From Chimonanthus salicifolius (taxonomy: Eukaryota; Streptophyta; Magnoliopsida; Laurales; Calycanthaceae): 64,000 nt of DNA. The notes under the pieces were generated by a model that did not search any database, was not told the DNA's origin, and saw only the letters and a program-made list of their open reading frames with translations. Both the position numbers and the translations under genes were made by a program. Location of the stretch: contig CM023539.1 in assembly GCA_013350335.1 (NCBI GenBank), positions 68,964,781 to 69,028,780 on the forward strand, given 5' to 3'. This document shows, piece by piece, positions 48,401 through 59,945 of this stretch. The first letter of the stretch is position 1. Every line of letters starts with the position of its first letter.

Positions 48401-51400
48401 ACAAAACCCAAAACTCTAAACCCTAAAACACTAAACTCGAAAACCCTAAATCCTAAACCCTAAAACCCAAAAACCGTAAATCCTAAAATCCTAAAACCCT
48501 CCTTAAAACACTAAAACCATAAACCTTAAACCCTAAACACTAAACCATAAACCCAAAACCCAAAACCCTAAACTGTAGACCCTAAACCCTAAACCCTAAA
48601 ACCCTAAACCCTAAAATCCTAAACAACTAAAACCCGAAATCCCTAAAACCCTAAGACCAAACCCTAAAACCCTAAAACACTAAACCCTAAACCCCTAAAA
48701 CCCTACAACCCAAAACCCTAAACCCGTAAACCCTAAACGCTAGATCCCTAAAACCCTAAACCCTAAGACCCTAGTTCCTAAAATCCTAAACCCCTAAAAC
48801 CCTAAACCTTAAAACCCTAAAACCTTAAACCCTAAGCCCTAAACCCTAAACCGTAAACCCTAAACCCAAAACCCTAAAACCCTACCCTGAACCCCAAAAC
48901 CCTAAACCCTAAACCCTAAACCCTAAACCACTAAAACCCTAAATCCTAAACCCTAAACCCCAACACCCTGAAACCCTGAAGCCCTAAACCCTAAGCCCTA
49001 AGCCCTAAACCCTAATCCCTAAACCCTAAACCCCAAACCCTAAACCCTAAACTCTACACCTCAAAACACAAAATCCAAAACCCTAAACCCTAAAACACTA
49101 AACCCGAAAGCCCTAAATCCTAAACCCTAAAACCCTAAGACCCTAACTCCTAAAATCCTAAACCCTAAAACCCTAAACCCTAAAACCCTAAAACCTTAAA
49201 CCCTAAACCCTAAACCCAAAACCCTAAAACCCTACTCTGAACCCTAAAATCCTAAAACCCTAAACTGTAAACCCTAAAACCCTAAACCCTAAAACCGTAA
49301 ACTTTAAACGCTAGATCCCTAAAACCCTAAACCCTAATCCCTAAAATCCTAAAACCCTAAACCCAAAATCCTAAACCCTAAACCCCTAAAACCCTAAACC
49401 CTAAAACCGTAAACCTTGAACGCTAGATCCCTAAAACCCTAAACCCTAAATCCTAAAACCCTAAAACCTAAACTCTAAATCCGAAAACCTAAACCCTAAA
49501 ACTCTAAACACCTAAAACCCTAAACCCTAAATCCTAAAATCATAAAACCCCAAAACCAAAACCTAAGCCCTAAACCCTAAGCCCTAAACTCTAAACCACT
49601 AAAACCCTAAACCCTAAACCCCTAAAACCCTCGACCTTAAAGCCCTAAGCTGTAAAAAATAAACCCTAAACCCTAAATCCTAAAACCTAAATACTCAACC
49701 CTAAACCCTAAACCCTAAACCCCTAAAACCCTAAAACCTTAAACCGGGATACCCCAAAACGCTAATACCCTAAATACTAAACCCAAAAACCCTAGACCCT
49801 TAAAACCCTAAACCCTAAAATCTTAAAAACCTAAAACCCTAATCCCTAAAGCCTAAACCTTAAAACCCTAGACCCTAAACCCAAAACCTTAAAACCTAAA
49901 CTCAAAACCCTAAACCCTAAACCTAAAACCCTGAACCCCAAATCCAAATCGCAAAAAACACTAAAACCCAAAACCCTAAAGCACTAAACCCTAAACCCCT
50001 AAAACCCTACAACCCAAAACCCTAAACCCGTAAACCCTAAACGCTAGATCCCTAAAACCCTAAACCCTAAGACCCTAGTTCCTAAAATCCTAAACCCCTA
50101 AAACCCTAAACCTTAAAACCCTAAAACCTTAAACCCTAAGCCCTAAACCCTAAACCGTAAACCCTAAACCCAAAACCCTAAAACCCTACCCTGAACCCCA
50201 AAATCGTAAACCCTAAACCCTAAACCCTAAACCACTAAAACCCTAAATCCTAAACCCTAAACCCCAACACCCTGAAACCCTGAAGCCCTAAACCCTAAGC
50301 CCTAAGCCCTAAGCCCTAAGCCCTAAACCCTAATCCCTAAACCCTAAACCCCAAACCCTAAACCCTAAACCCTACACCTCAAAACACAAAACCCAAAACC
50401 CTAAACCCTAAAACACTAAACCCGAAAGCCCTAAATCCTAAACCCTAAAACCCTAAGACCCTAACTCCTAAAATCCTAAACCCTAAACCCTAAAACCCTA
50501 AAACCTTAAACCCTAAACCCTAAAACCCAAAACCCTAAAACCCTACCCTGAACCCTAAAATCCTAAAACCCTAAACTGTAAACCCTAAAACCCTAAACCC
50601 TAAAACCGTAAACTTTAAACGCTAGATCCCTAAAACCCTAAACCCTAATACCTAAAATCCTAAAACCCTAAACCCAAAATCCTAAATCCTAAACCCCTAA
50701 AACCCTAAACCCCTAAAACCCTAAACCCTAAAACCGTAAACCTTGAACGCTAGATCCCTAAAACCCTAAACCCTAAATCCTAAAACCCTAAAACCTAAAC
50801 TCTAAATCCGAAAACCTAAACCCTAAAACTCTAAACACCTAAAACCCTAAACCCTAAATCCTAAAATCATAAAACCCCAAAACCAAAACCTAAACCCTAA
50901 ACCCTAAGCCCTAAACTCTAAACCACTAAAACCCTAAACCCTAAACCCCTAAAACCCTCGACCTTAAAACCCTAAGCTGTAAAAAATAAACCCTAAACCC
51001 TAAATCCTAAAACCTAAATACTCAACCCTAAACCCTAAACCCTAAACGCTAAACCCCTAAAACCCTAAAACCCTAAACCGGGATACCCTAAAACGCTAAT
51101 ACCCTAAATCCTAAACCCAAAAACCCTAGACCCTTAAAACCCTAAACCCTAAAATCTTAAAAACCTAAAACCCTAAACCCTAAAGCCTAAACCTTAAAAC
51201 CCTAGACCCTAAACCCAAAACCTTAAAACCTAAACTCAAAACCCTAAACCCTAAACCTAAAACCCTGAACCCTAAATCCAAAATGCAAAAAACACTAAAA
51301 CCCTAAACCCTATGTCCATAAAACCCTAAAACCATAAACCCTAAATACTAAACCCTAAATCCCCGAATCCTAAACCCTAAACCCTAAAACCCTCAACCCT

Positions 51401-52192
51401 AAAAGCCTAAAGTCCAAAGCCCAAATCCCTAAACCCTGAGCCCTAGACCCTAAACCATATACCCTAAACCCATAAAATCCTAAAACCCTAAAACCCTAAA
51501 CCCTAAACCCTAAACCCTGAACCCTAAAGCCTAAACGTCTAAAACAAAAAACCATAAACTCTAAAACACTAAAATCCTAAAACCTTAAACTCAAAACACT
51601 AAACCTTAAACCCTAAACCCTAAAACCATAAACCCCTAAAATCCTAAAACCCTAAACCCTAAATCCTAAACCCTAAATCCCTAAAACCCTAAACCCTAAA
51701 CCCTAAACCCTAAATCCTAAAACCTAAACCTTGAAAACCCTAAACCCTAAACCCAAAAACCCAAAATCCCTTAACCCTAAATACTAAACCCTAAAACCCT
51801 AAACCCCTAAAACCCTAAAATCCTAAACCCCAAACCATAAAATGCTAAACCCGAAACTCTAAACCCTAAAACCCTAAAGCCCAAAACCCTAAACCATAAA
51901 CCCTAAATCCCTTAACCCTAAATCCTAAACCCTAAACCCCTAAAACCCTAAAACCCTGAAATCCTAAAACCCTAAACTCAAAATCCTAAAACCCTAAAAC
52001 ACTAAAAACAAAAACCCTAAACCCATAAAATCCAAAATACTAAAACCAAAAAACCCTAAAGTCTAAAACCCAAAACGCCTAAAACCCTAATCCCTAAACC
52101 CTAAACCCCTAAAACCCTAAACCACCAAAACCCTAAAGCCCTAAAACCCTAAACCCCAAAGCCATAAATCGAAAACCCTAAAACCCTAAGAC
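45402..52192 (-). repeat. Degenerate telomere-type array, right arm, between gypsy and hAT
   Basis: CCCTAAA/CCCTAAAA variants. It begins with the ATTAA target duplication of the gypsy element. It contains the empty solo-LTR site (CCTAA at 47592-47596), the flanking ~76-bp tandem duplication (about 47535-47690) and a 1.3-kb tandem duplication (about 48665-51300). It ends with the hAT target duplication (52185-52192, CCTAAGAC). No gene is seen. Confidence 0.93.
48665..51300 (-). repeat. 1.3-kb tandem duplication within the telomere-type array (right arm only)
   Basis: Distinctive strings recur at offsets of 1304-1335 bp: CCCTACAACCC at 48701 and 50005, ACTTTAAACGCTAGATCCC at 49301 and 50612, AAACCGGGATACC at 49741 and 51076, GCAAAAAACACTAAAACCC at 49951 and 51285. 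The left arm has one equivalent (about 11300-12620). The junction is near 49968. Confidence 0.85.
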
Positions 52193-52735
52193 CAAGGGTT
52201 CAAATATCGGCCGATACATATCGTATCGGCCGATATGTATCGATTTTTTAAAACCGAACAATATCGGCCGATACGATATGTATCGGCTGTACAGTAGGAA
52301 TATCGGCCGATATGACCGATAAACGGTCGTAAATATCGGCCGATGTTGATAAATATCGGTTTATTACATTTATTTCTGATTTTTTTTTAAAAAAAAACGA
52401 TATCAGCCGATACGGACGATATATCGGTCCGTATATCGGATGCAATATCGCCCGATAAGCTATTTATCGGTCTGGAAAGCCCGGTTTTTTAATTTAAAAA
52501 AAACATTATCGGTAGTGGGACCCACTGGATATCGGCGATATTTGGTACAAATATCGGGCGATATTTGCACCGTATATCGGTCCAGAATATCGGCTGATAA
52601 CCCTGTATATCGGTCTATATCGGTTACAGTTAATATGAATAAAAAATTAATATCGGCGATATTTTGAATGATTATCGGGCGATATATCACGGAAGATATA
52701 TCGCGCGATATATCGTCTAAAATATCGCCCAGGAA
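52193..52735. repeat. hAT subterminal block of palindromic CGGCCGAT motifs, right copy
   Basis: Five intact ATCGGCCGAT palindromes (52206, 52225, 52263, 52302, 52335) plus many GATATATCG and CGGGCGATAT variants. The opposite end has one at 59906-59915. Candidate transposase-binding region; inference. Confidence 0.85.
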
Positions 52736-53449
52736 TCCTACATGCCATCCAATCCAACATGCTGTTGGATTCTTGCTGTTTCCCACGCCTGAATTTTTTA
52801 TTAATATTTCTGAAACCCGTGATCTGAACCAGCCGAACTCCTCCATTATATGAGTACCCTATACATCTCTTCATTCAGCCACTAAATCATTTAGAAACTC
52901 ACTCATCCAGCAGTGGTATTTTTTAACTCCTATCCCCATCTTACAAACATTCATCCGGCTTGATTGGAAATCCTTGTGTATTATTGGCTTATCTTAGAAG
53001 ATCATTCCGTTCAAAGTACTGGAAATATATTGATCTTCATTTTCATGTAAGTTTTTATTCCATTTTTATTTTTTAGCCTTCTGATCTAAATATTTTATGG
53101 TTTTAATGTATAGTTTAATATTTAATGTATTTTTTGTAATATTTTGTTGTTTTAGAAATATGGATTATTAATTATTGATAGTGATTTATTTATGCTTAAA
53201 TCCTTAAACATCTAGCATAGAAATTATTATCGATGTATGATATTTTTTTCATGCAGATTAGTTTTTTTTTTTCATTTTCTTTTATTTTCTAAAGTGAAAA
53301 TGTACTACAAAACATTATAAGAATTAAGAAATAGTAATTATTGGGAAAAGTTGCTGATTTTTTTTATAAAAAACCCCTCTGATTTTAGAAAGAAGGTTCT
53401 GTGAAAAAATATAAATTTCATGCAACGTAATTATTAATTTAAAATGTTT
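52736..53449. other. Noncoding AT-rich hAT sequence, right copy
   Basis: Matches 9241-9984 in reverse. No gene or RNA is seen. Confidence 0.6.
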
Positions 53450-55890
53450 AAACAAAAACCTTGATTTCATGTGATAAATTACGAAAAAATATGTAAATGT
53501 ACCAAAAATGTATGAATATTTTTTCAAACCAGCCCTCTCAGTGAGTAGTATTTGTGTACTGTAAAAAACTTCAGTTTGAAAGTAGATGAGGCTTCTTTTT
53601 TAATTTTATCATTTAATCCCCCATTTTCATGTGATAAATTACGAAAAAATATGTAAATGTACCGAAAACGTATGAATTTTTTTTCAACCAACCCTCTCAG
53701 TGAGTAGTGTTTGTGTACAGTAAAAAAATTCATTTTTAAAGTAGATGAGGCTTTTTTTTTAATTTTATCATTTAATCCCCCATTTTCATGTGATAAATTA
53801 TGAAAAAATATGTAAATGTACCGAAAACGTATGAATATTTTTTAAACCAACCCTCTCAGTGAGTAGTATTTTTTTACTATAAAAAAATTCAGTTGTAAAG
53901 TAGATGACGCTTTTTTTTTAATTTTATCATTTAATCCCCCATTTTCATGTGATAAATTATGCAAAAATATGTAAATGTACCGAAAACTTATGAATATTTT
54001 TTAACCCAACCCTCTCAGTGAGTAGTATTTTTCACTGTAAAAAAAGTAGTATTTGACATTAGATGAGGTTTTTTTTAATTTTATCATTTAATCCCCCATT
54101 TTCATGTGATAAATTGCCCAAAAATGTCTAAATGTATCAAAAAAATCAGATTCTTTTTTAAATGAACCCTCTGAGTTTCTAGTGTGTTAATACTATAAAA
54201 AGTTTCAGGTTCACAGCAGATGATGCTTTTTCTTAATTTTATCATTTAATCCCCCATTTTCATGTGATAAATTGCCCAAAAATGTGTAAATGTATCAAAA
54301 AAATCAGATTCTTTTTTTAAATGAACCCTCTGAGTTTTTAGTGTGTTATTACTGTAAAAAGTTTCAGGTTCACAGCAGATTATGCTTTTTTTTTTTTAAA
54401 TTTTATCATTTAACCCCCTATTTTCAAGTGATAAATTGCCCAAAAATGTGTAAATGTATCAAAAAAATCAGATTCTTTTTTTAAATGAACCCTCTGAGTT
54501 TGTAGTGTGTTATTACTGTAAAAAGTTTCAGGTTCACAGCAGATGAGTTTTTTTTTTAATTTTATCATTTAATCCCCCATTTTCATGTAATAAATTGCCC
54601 AAAAATGTGTAAATTTATCAAAAAAATCAGATTCTTTTTTAAATGAACCCTATGACTTTTTAGTGTGTTATTACTGTAAAAAGTTTCACGTTCACAGCAG
54701 ATGATTTTTTTTTTTTAATTTTATCATTTAATCCCCCATTTTCATGTGATAAATTGCCCAAAAATGTGTTAATGTATCAAAAAAATCAGATTCTTTTTTT
54801 AAATGAACCCTCTGAGTTTTTAGTGTGCTATTACTGTAAAAAGTTTCAGGTTCACAGCAGATTGTGCTTTTTTCTTTAATTTTATCATTTAACCCCCTAT
54901 TTTCATGTGATAAATTGTCCAAAAATGTGTAAATGTATAAAAAAAATGAGATTATTTTTTTAAATGAACCCTCTGAGTTTGTAGTATGCTATTACTGTAG
55001 AAAGTTTCAGGTTCACAGTAGATGAGATTTTTTTTAATTTTATCATTTAATCCCCCATTTTCATGTGATAAATTGCCCAAAAATGTGTAAATTTATCAAA
55101 AAAATTAGATTCTTTTTTTAAATGAACCCTCTGAGTTTTTAGTGTGTTATTACTGTAAAAAGTTTCAGGTTCACAGCAGATGATGCTTTTTTTTAATTTT
55201 ATCATTTAATCCCCCATTTTCATGTGATAAATTGCCCAAAAATGTGTTAATGTATCAAAAAAATAAGATTCTTTTTTTTAAATGAGCCCTCTGAGTTTTT
55301 AGTGTGTTATTACTGTAAAAAGTTTCAGGCTCACAGTAGATGATGCTTTTTTAAAAATTTTATCATTTAATCCCCTATTTTCATGTGATAAATTGCCCAA
55401 AAATGTGTAAATGTATCAAAAAAATCAGATTCTTTTTTTAAATGAACCCTCTGAGTTTGTAGTGTGTTATTACTATAAAAAGTTTCAGGTTCACAGCAGA
55501 TGATGCTTTTTTTTAATTTTATCATTTAATCCCCTATTCTCATGTGATAAATTGCCCAAAAATGTCTAAATGTATCAAAAAAATCAGAGTCTTTTTTTAA
55601 ATGAACCCTCTGAGTTTCTAGTGTGTTATTACTATAAAAAGTTTCAGGTTCACAGCAGATGAGGCTTTTTTTTTAATTTTATCATTTAATCCCCCATTTT
55701 CATGTGATAAATTGCCCAAAAATGTGTAAATGTATCAAAAAAATCAGATTCTTTTTTTAAATGAACCCTCTAAGTTTGTAGTGTGTTATTACTGTAAAAA
55801 GTTTCAGGTTCACAACAGTTGATGCTTTCTTTTCATTTTATCACTTAATACCCCCATTTTCATGTGATAAATTGACCAAAAAATGTGTAA
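53450..55890. repeat. ~160-bp AT-rich tandem array inside right hAT (about 16 units)
   Basis: Units are recognised by CATTTTCATGTGATAAATT at spacings of about 157-164 bp. The two subtypes are arranged as in the left arm: the GAGTAGTA subtype is distal to the transposase (53520-54060) and the CAGGTTCACAG subtype proximal (54100-55820). The array ends about 40 bases before the transposase ATG. Confidence 0.92.
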
Positions 55891-55926
55891 ATGTACCTTT
55901 TTTTTTTTTGTTTTTCTTAAACAGCA

Positions 55927-58900
55927 ATGGCTAAGAACAATGATGATCCGGCATAGTCGTTCGGTGAACGACATAGTAATAACAAAGTCAAATGCAACTT
56001 CTGTGAAAAAATGGTATCAGGAGGAATAACCCGTTCAAAGGCATATATAACCAGAAACACGGGAGATGTAGCCGCTTGCAAACGCGCACCAACACAAGCG
56101 CAAATTATTTGCAGGCAACTACTGGAAGTGAATGCCGAAAAAAAGAAAATAAGGACTGAAGCAGAAGAGCATGCTATCGGTCACATAATGGCCGACTGTT
56201 TAAAAAGTGAAAGGGAGGGCCAATACGTGGAAAATGTCCCGTCGTCTTCAGAAGAGGATCCAGACGAGATTGAGGAGGACAGAGACCTGCGGTATGCAAT
56301 GCGAATTAGTCGCCGCGAACATGAGATGAGAGGGCAGAGTGGTGCAGGTTAATTTCTTTAAATTAATTGTTTAATGTAACAAAAGCAATTTATTTCTAAA
56401 TTACATTAAAATGCCAAAAACTGAATTTTAATACTCTACACAGGCGGTGCGAGTGGATTTGGGACTGCGCGTGGATCATCCAGACAAAAATCTGGACTTA
56501 TGGGCCGATGAAATTCCATTAAAAATGCATTCAGAGGAGGAGAACGAGCAAGGACTGAACGCTACGGTGTAAATACGGATACAGTTGGTGCTGGTGATCC
56601 AATGTGGGACAGACCAACTTCCTTGAAACAAGGAAAAATAAATCAAGTAGACAAAGAGACGACAAAACAATTAGTTGGGACGGCAGTCACTAAGTTTTTC
56701 GCCGACAGCCATCGGCCACCGGCGGAAATCTTAAATCCATATTTTAAGTCTATGTGCTTTGCATCCGCAACTGCTGGACCTAATATCAACTTCCCATCGC
56801 CGTATGAGATTTCTACCACATTCATCCCTCGTGAAATACAGCGGATCCGAAAATGGGTAAATAATTTTAAGTCTTCTTGGGAGGATACGGGAGTAACCCT
56901 TGTGTTGGATGGCTGGAAGAGTGACGATAACCGTAGTATCGTTAACTTCTTCATTTATAATCAATGTGGCACAGTGTATCATAAATCATACGACACATCA
57001 GGCCGAGTAAATGACGGTGACTTTCTTTGTAGCTTGACGGTGTCTGTCTGTGAAGAAATTGGACCTGAGAATGTTGTCCAAATTGTAACGGACAATGGAG
57101 CAAGCTATAAGTCGGGAGGGAGGAAGGTCGGGAACACATACCCGTGGATCTTATGGACTCCCTGTGCGGCCCACTGCATAGACTTGATCCTCAAAGATTT
57201 TGCTAATGTGAGGGAATTTGGGAAACTAATTGACTGGTGTAAGGATGTCACCACATTTATATACAATCATGTTAGAATCTTAGAGGTAATGAGGAAGTAC
57301 ACGAAACGTCGTGAACTACTGCGACCTGCAGTAACACGTTTCGCTACAGTATTCCTTACGATACAGAACTTCTTAAGAAGCAAGACAAAATTGATGAAAA
57401 TGGCGAGAAGTAGGTCCTTTGCGAATGCGTTCGACATGAGGAACGCTGAACATCAAAGATATTACCAGAACATTACACACTTGTTTGTATCTAAAATGTT
57501 CTGGGACAGTATCGTATCGGCCATCAACATCTCTGCTCCATAGTCACAACACTCCGATTTGTAGACGGAGATAAGAAGCCGACGCTCCCCTATGTATTTG
57601 AATGCATCATAAAGGCTAAAACTGAAGTTGCGAAAGTTAATCCTCCGGTTCAATTCATGGAAATCATCAACGACAGGATTAATCAATTTTTCATCTCCAA
57701 CCCACAGTTCGTTGCAGGTTAGTTTTTTATTCGCTAGTGTGTTTATATTTTATTATTGTGCATATCTTATATTTAGGCTAATCGCATTGTATTTCACTTG
57801 GCAGCATATTATTTGAATCCCTTATCAAAGAAACCTAATGAGTTAGGTTTAAAACTGTCGACCGACTCAATTCGTAACTGTGTAAGACGGACGTTGGAGA
57901 TTATGGGTGTCATGCATCCTGGTGAACGAGCGGCATGTTTTAGAGATGTATTACTTTTGTTCATTATGACACAAATATTTTCGATGATTTGAAAGTTGTT
58001 ATTTATCCGATAATACTAATTGTGTTTCCTTTTGTTTTGAAGTTACACAATTATGAGAACCGCTTGGAGTGATTTGCAGATGAAGCTACCGATGTTAGGT
58101 TAAGAAAGACGGCGACGATGAATGCTACACAGTGGTGGACATATTTTGGCAATAGCTCACCTATATTGAGGAAGTATGCCATCAAGCTGATGGGCCAGAC
58201 GTGCAGTGCAACCAACTGCGAGCGTAACTGGTCGACATCTAAATATGTCCACAGCAAGCCTCGAAACAGATTATCATCTCAAAGACTGAATGATTTAGTG
58301 TACCTACACTACAATCAGCGGCTAAGGGCAAGGAATTTGAGGAGGTACCCCGAGTTGACACGAGCAAATGCCGATGATTTTTTCTTCCCGATCGACCTCG
58401 AGTCTCTATTTACCTATAATGATCCATTAAGTGAATGGATCGAAAAGGAAGAACAACCTGTACTTCATGATCTAGATATATCATTTTTAGATCAAATGTA
58501 GAGTTGGGAGAATTGCAAGATTCCGAGGAAGAGACGGAAAATGAAGGTCGCCGCCATTCAATCAGTGTGTCCCGCCCTCCAAATGTGGGTCTAGAACGTC
58601 AGACAAGTACAAGGATGGCACCACGTCGTCATTCTGTTAGTGAATGGCCCACTGAGACAGGTGGGGTATCTAGCTCTTCACAGAGGAGGAGATCAATAAG
58701 AGGAAAAAAACCTGTTGTTCCGAGCAGCCAACCTAGCAGACGTGATTATGGGTCGGCTAGATCTGATTCTGATTCATCTACCGATGACGGTAATGGGTCA
58801 GATGATGGGTTGGATTTTACTCATCCAAATATTGTTGTGGATGTTGAGCCTGCAAATCCACCGGGGTATTATCCCAACATGAGTGAAGTCCATTACCAGT

Positions 58901-59280
58901 AGGATGATAGGCAACATACACCTCCTCATGGCGAAAGAAACTTGCTCGGTGAAGGACATGTATCTTTCGGATATACGCCCACAGGATATTATGGTCAACC
59001 GAGCTATGGGCACTTCGACACGAACTCATTATCCAGTAATATGCAGTCCATGTCGATTTCAGATCGTCAGTTGCAACCCTCATCTGATAGTTGGCAGTAC
59101 CACATCCATCGTCAACATCCGACTACACGTCTTATGATGAGTGACTTTCGGAAGAGACGTATGCAAGATTTTATTTCCACGTCCCAGGTTATCCATATGA
59201 AGAGTTGGATTCATAGTAATATTATATTTGTTTTGAGAAAATTTGGACAAGCTTTGATGTATTTGGTGAAACTCAAGTGA
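55927..59280 (+). pseudogene. hAT transposase (BED / DUF659 / hAT dimerisation), right copy, broken
   Basis: The ATG at 55927 opens MAKNNDD; a TAG follows nine codons in (shared with the left arm), then a BED-like finger with CNFC and SGGITRSKAY. Intron 1 has good borders here (GT at 56348, AG at 56442-56443). Exon 2 has a shared TGA after GLMGR, then a long open stretch 56602-57543 (313 codons) covering DUF659: DGWKSDD, NFFIYNQ, VTDNGASYKS, CAAHCIDLILKD. A one-base loss after INISAP (57541) breaks it; the left copy is open there. A further intron lies at about 57719-57803. The dimerisation segment is 58118-58501 (WWTYFGNSS, CERNWST, RNRLSSQRLNDLVYLHYN), then a shared frame shift into a Ser-rich, Tyr/Gly-containing tail with a private TAG near 58900. 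A private TGA lies near 58068. Non-functional. Confidence 0.9.
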
Positions 59281-59880
59281 TTTCAAGTTTTCAACTTTGA
59301 AGTATTAGCACTAATCATTATTATTAGATTTAATATATTACCTTTAAACCCATTAAAATTTCTACCTCTAAGATAGAGCGAACTCTTTATATGAAATTCA
59401 ATTTCATTGAGATCTACTTAAACTGAATTCAAATTTTGATAAATAACTAATAGTCTACTTTGATCTCAATTTTTTTTAGTCTAAGCTAAGATAATCGAAA
59501 TCCCTTTAAGAAAAAAAAATACAATACCATATTATTCAGAGGTCTTCACTTATAAAATACTATTTTACCTTTTATTACTACTTCTTGAAAATTTTAAAAA
59601 CATGATTTGAATTTTAAAATACTATTCAATGAATGTGAATTTTTTTTTTTCATTTACATTTACATGTTCCTCTCCATTGATGGGACATTTTCCTGTTTTT
59701 ATAAGTTAACATCAGCTATTATTAATTTTAATATTAATCGTATTCGAAACTTAAATAAATAATTTGAATATGTATACGACCGATATTTAATGAAAAAATT
59801 ACATTTTCAAGAAGCCCCAAATTTTCTGACATTACCCAACAAAATTCGGACAAAATTGCAAAAAAAAAAATGAAGAGAGA
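59281..59880. other. AT-rich noncoding 3' region of right hAT
   Basis: Mirror of 2676-3268. No gene is seen. Confidence 0.65.
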
Positions 59881-59945
59881 GAAACTTATCGGCCAATATT
59901 TGCATATCGGCCGATATATCGCCAGGGGCGATATTTCAACTCCTA

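Larger units (their letters stand above)
52193..59945 (+). mobile_element. hAT superfamily DNA transposon, right-arm copy
   Basis: Mirror of 2608-10517, 7.75 kb. It starts CAAGGGTTCAAATA and ends in the complement of TAGGAGTTGAAATA. Flanking 8-mers are CCTAAGAC (52185-52192) and CCTAAAAC (59946-59953). Combined with the left copy, the original target is CCTAAAAC, a piece of the telomere-like repeat. Transposase is on +. The internal tandem array has about 16 units, against 17 on the left. Confidence 0.92.
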
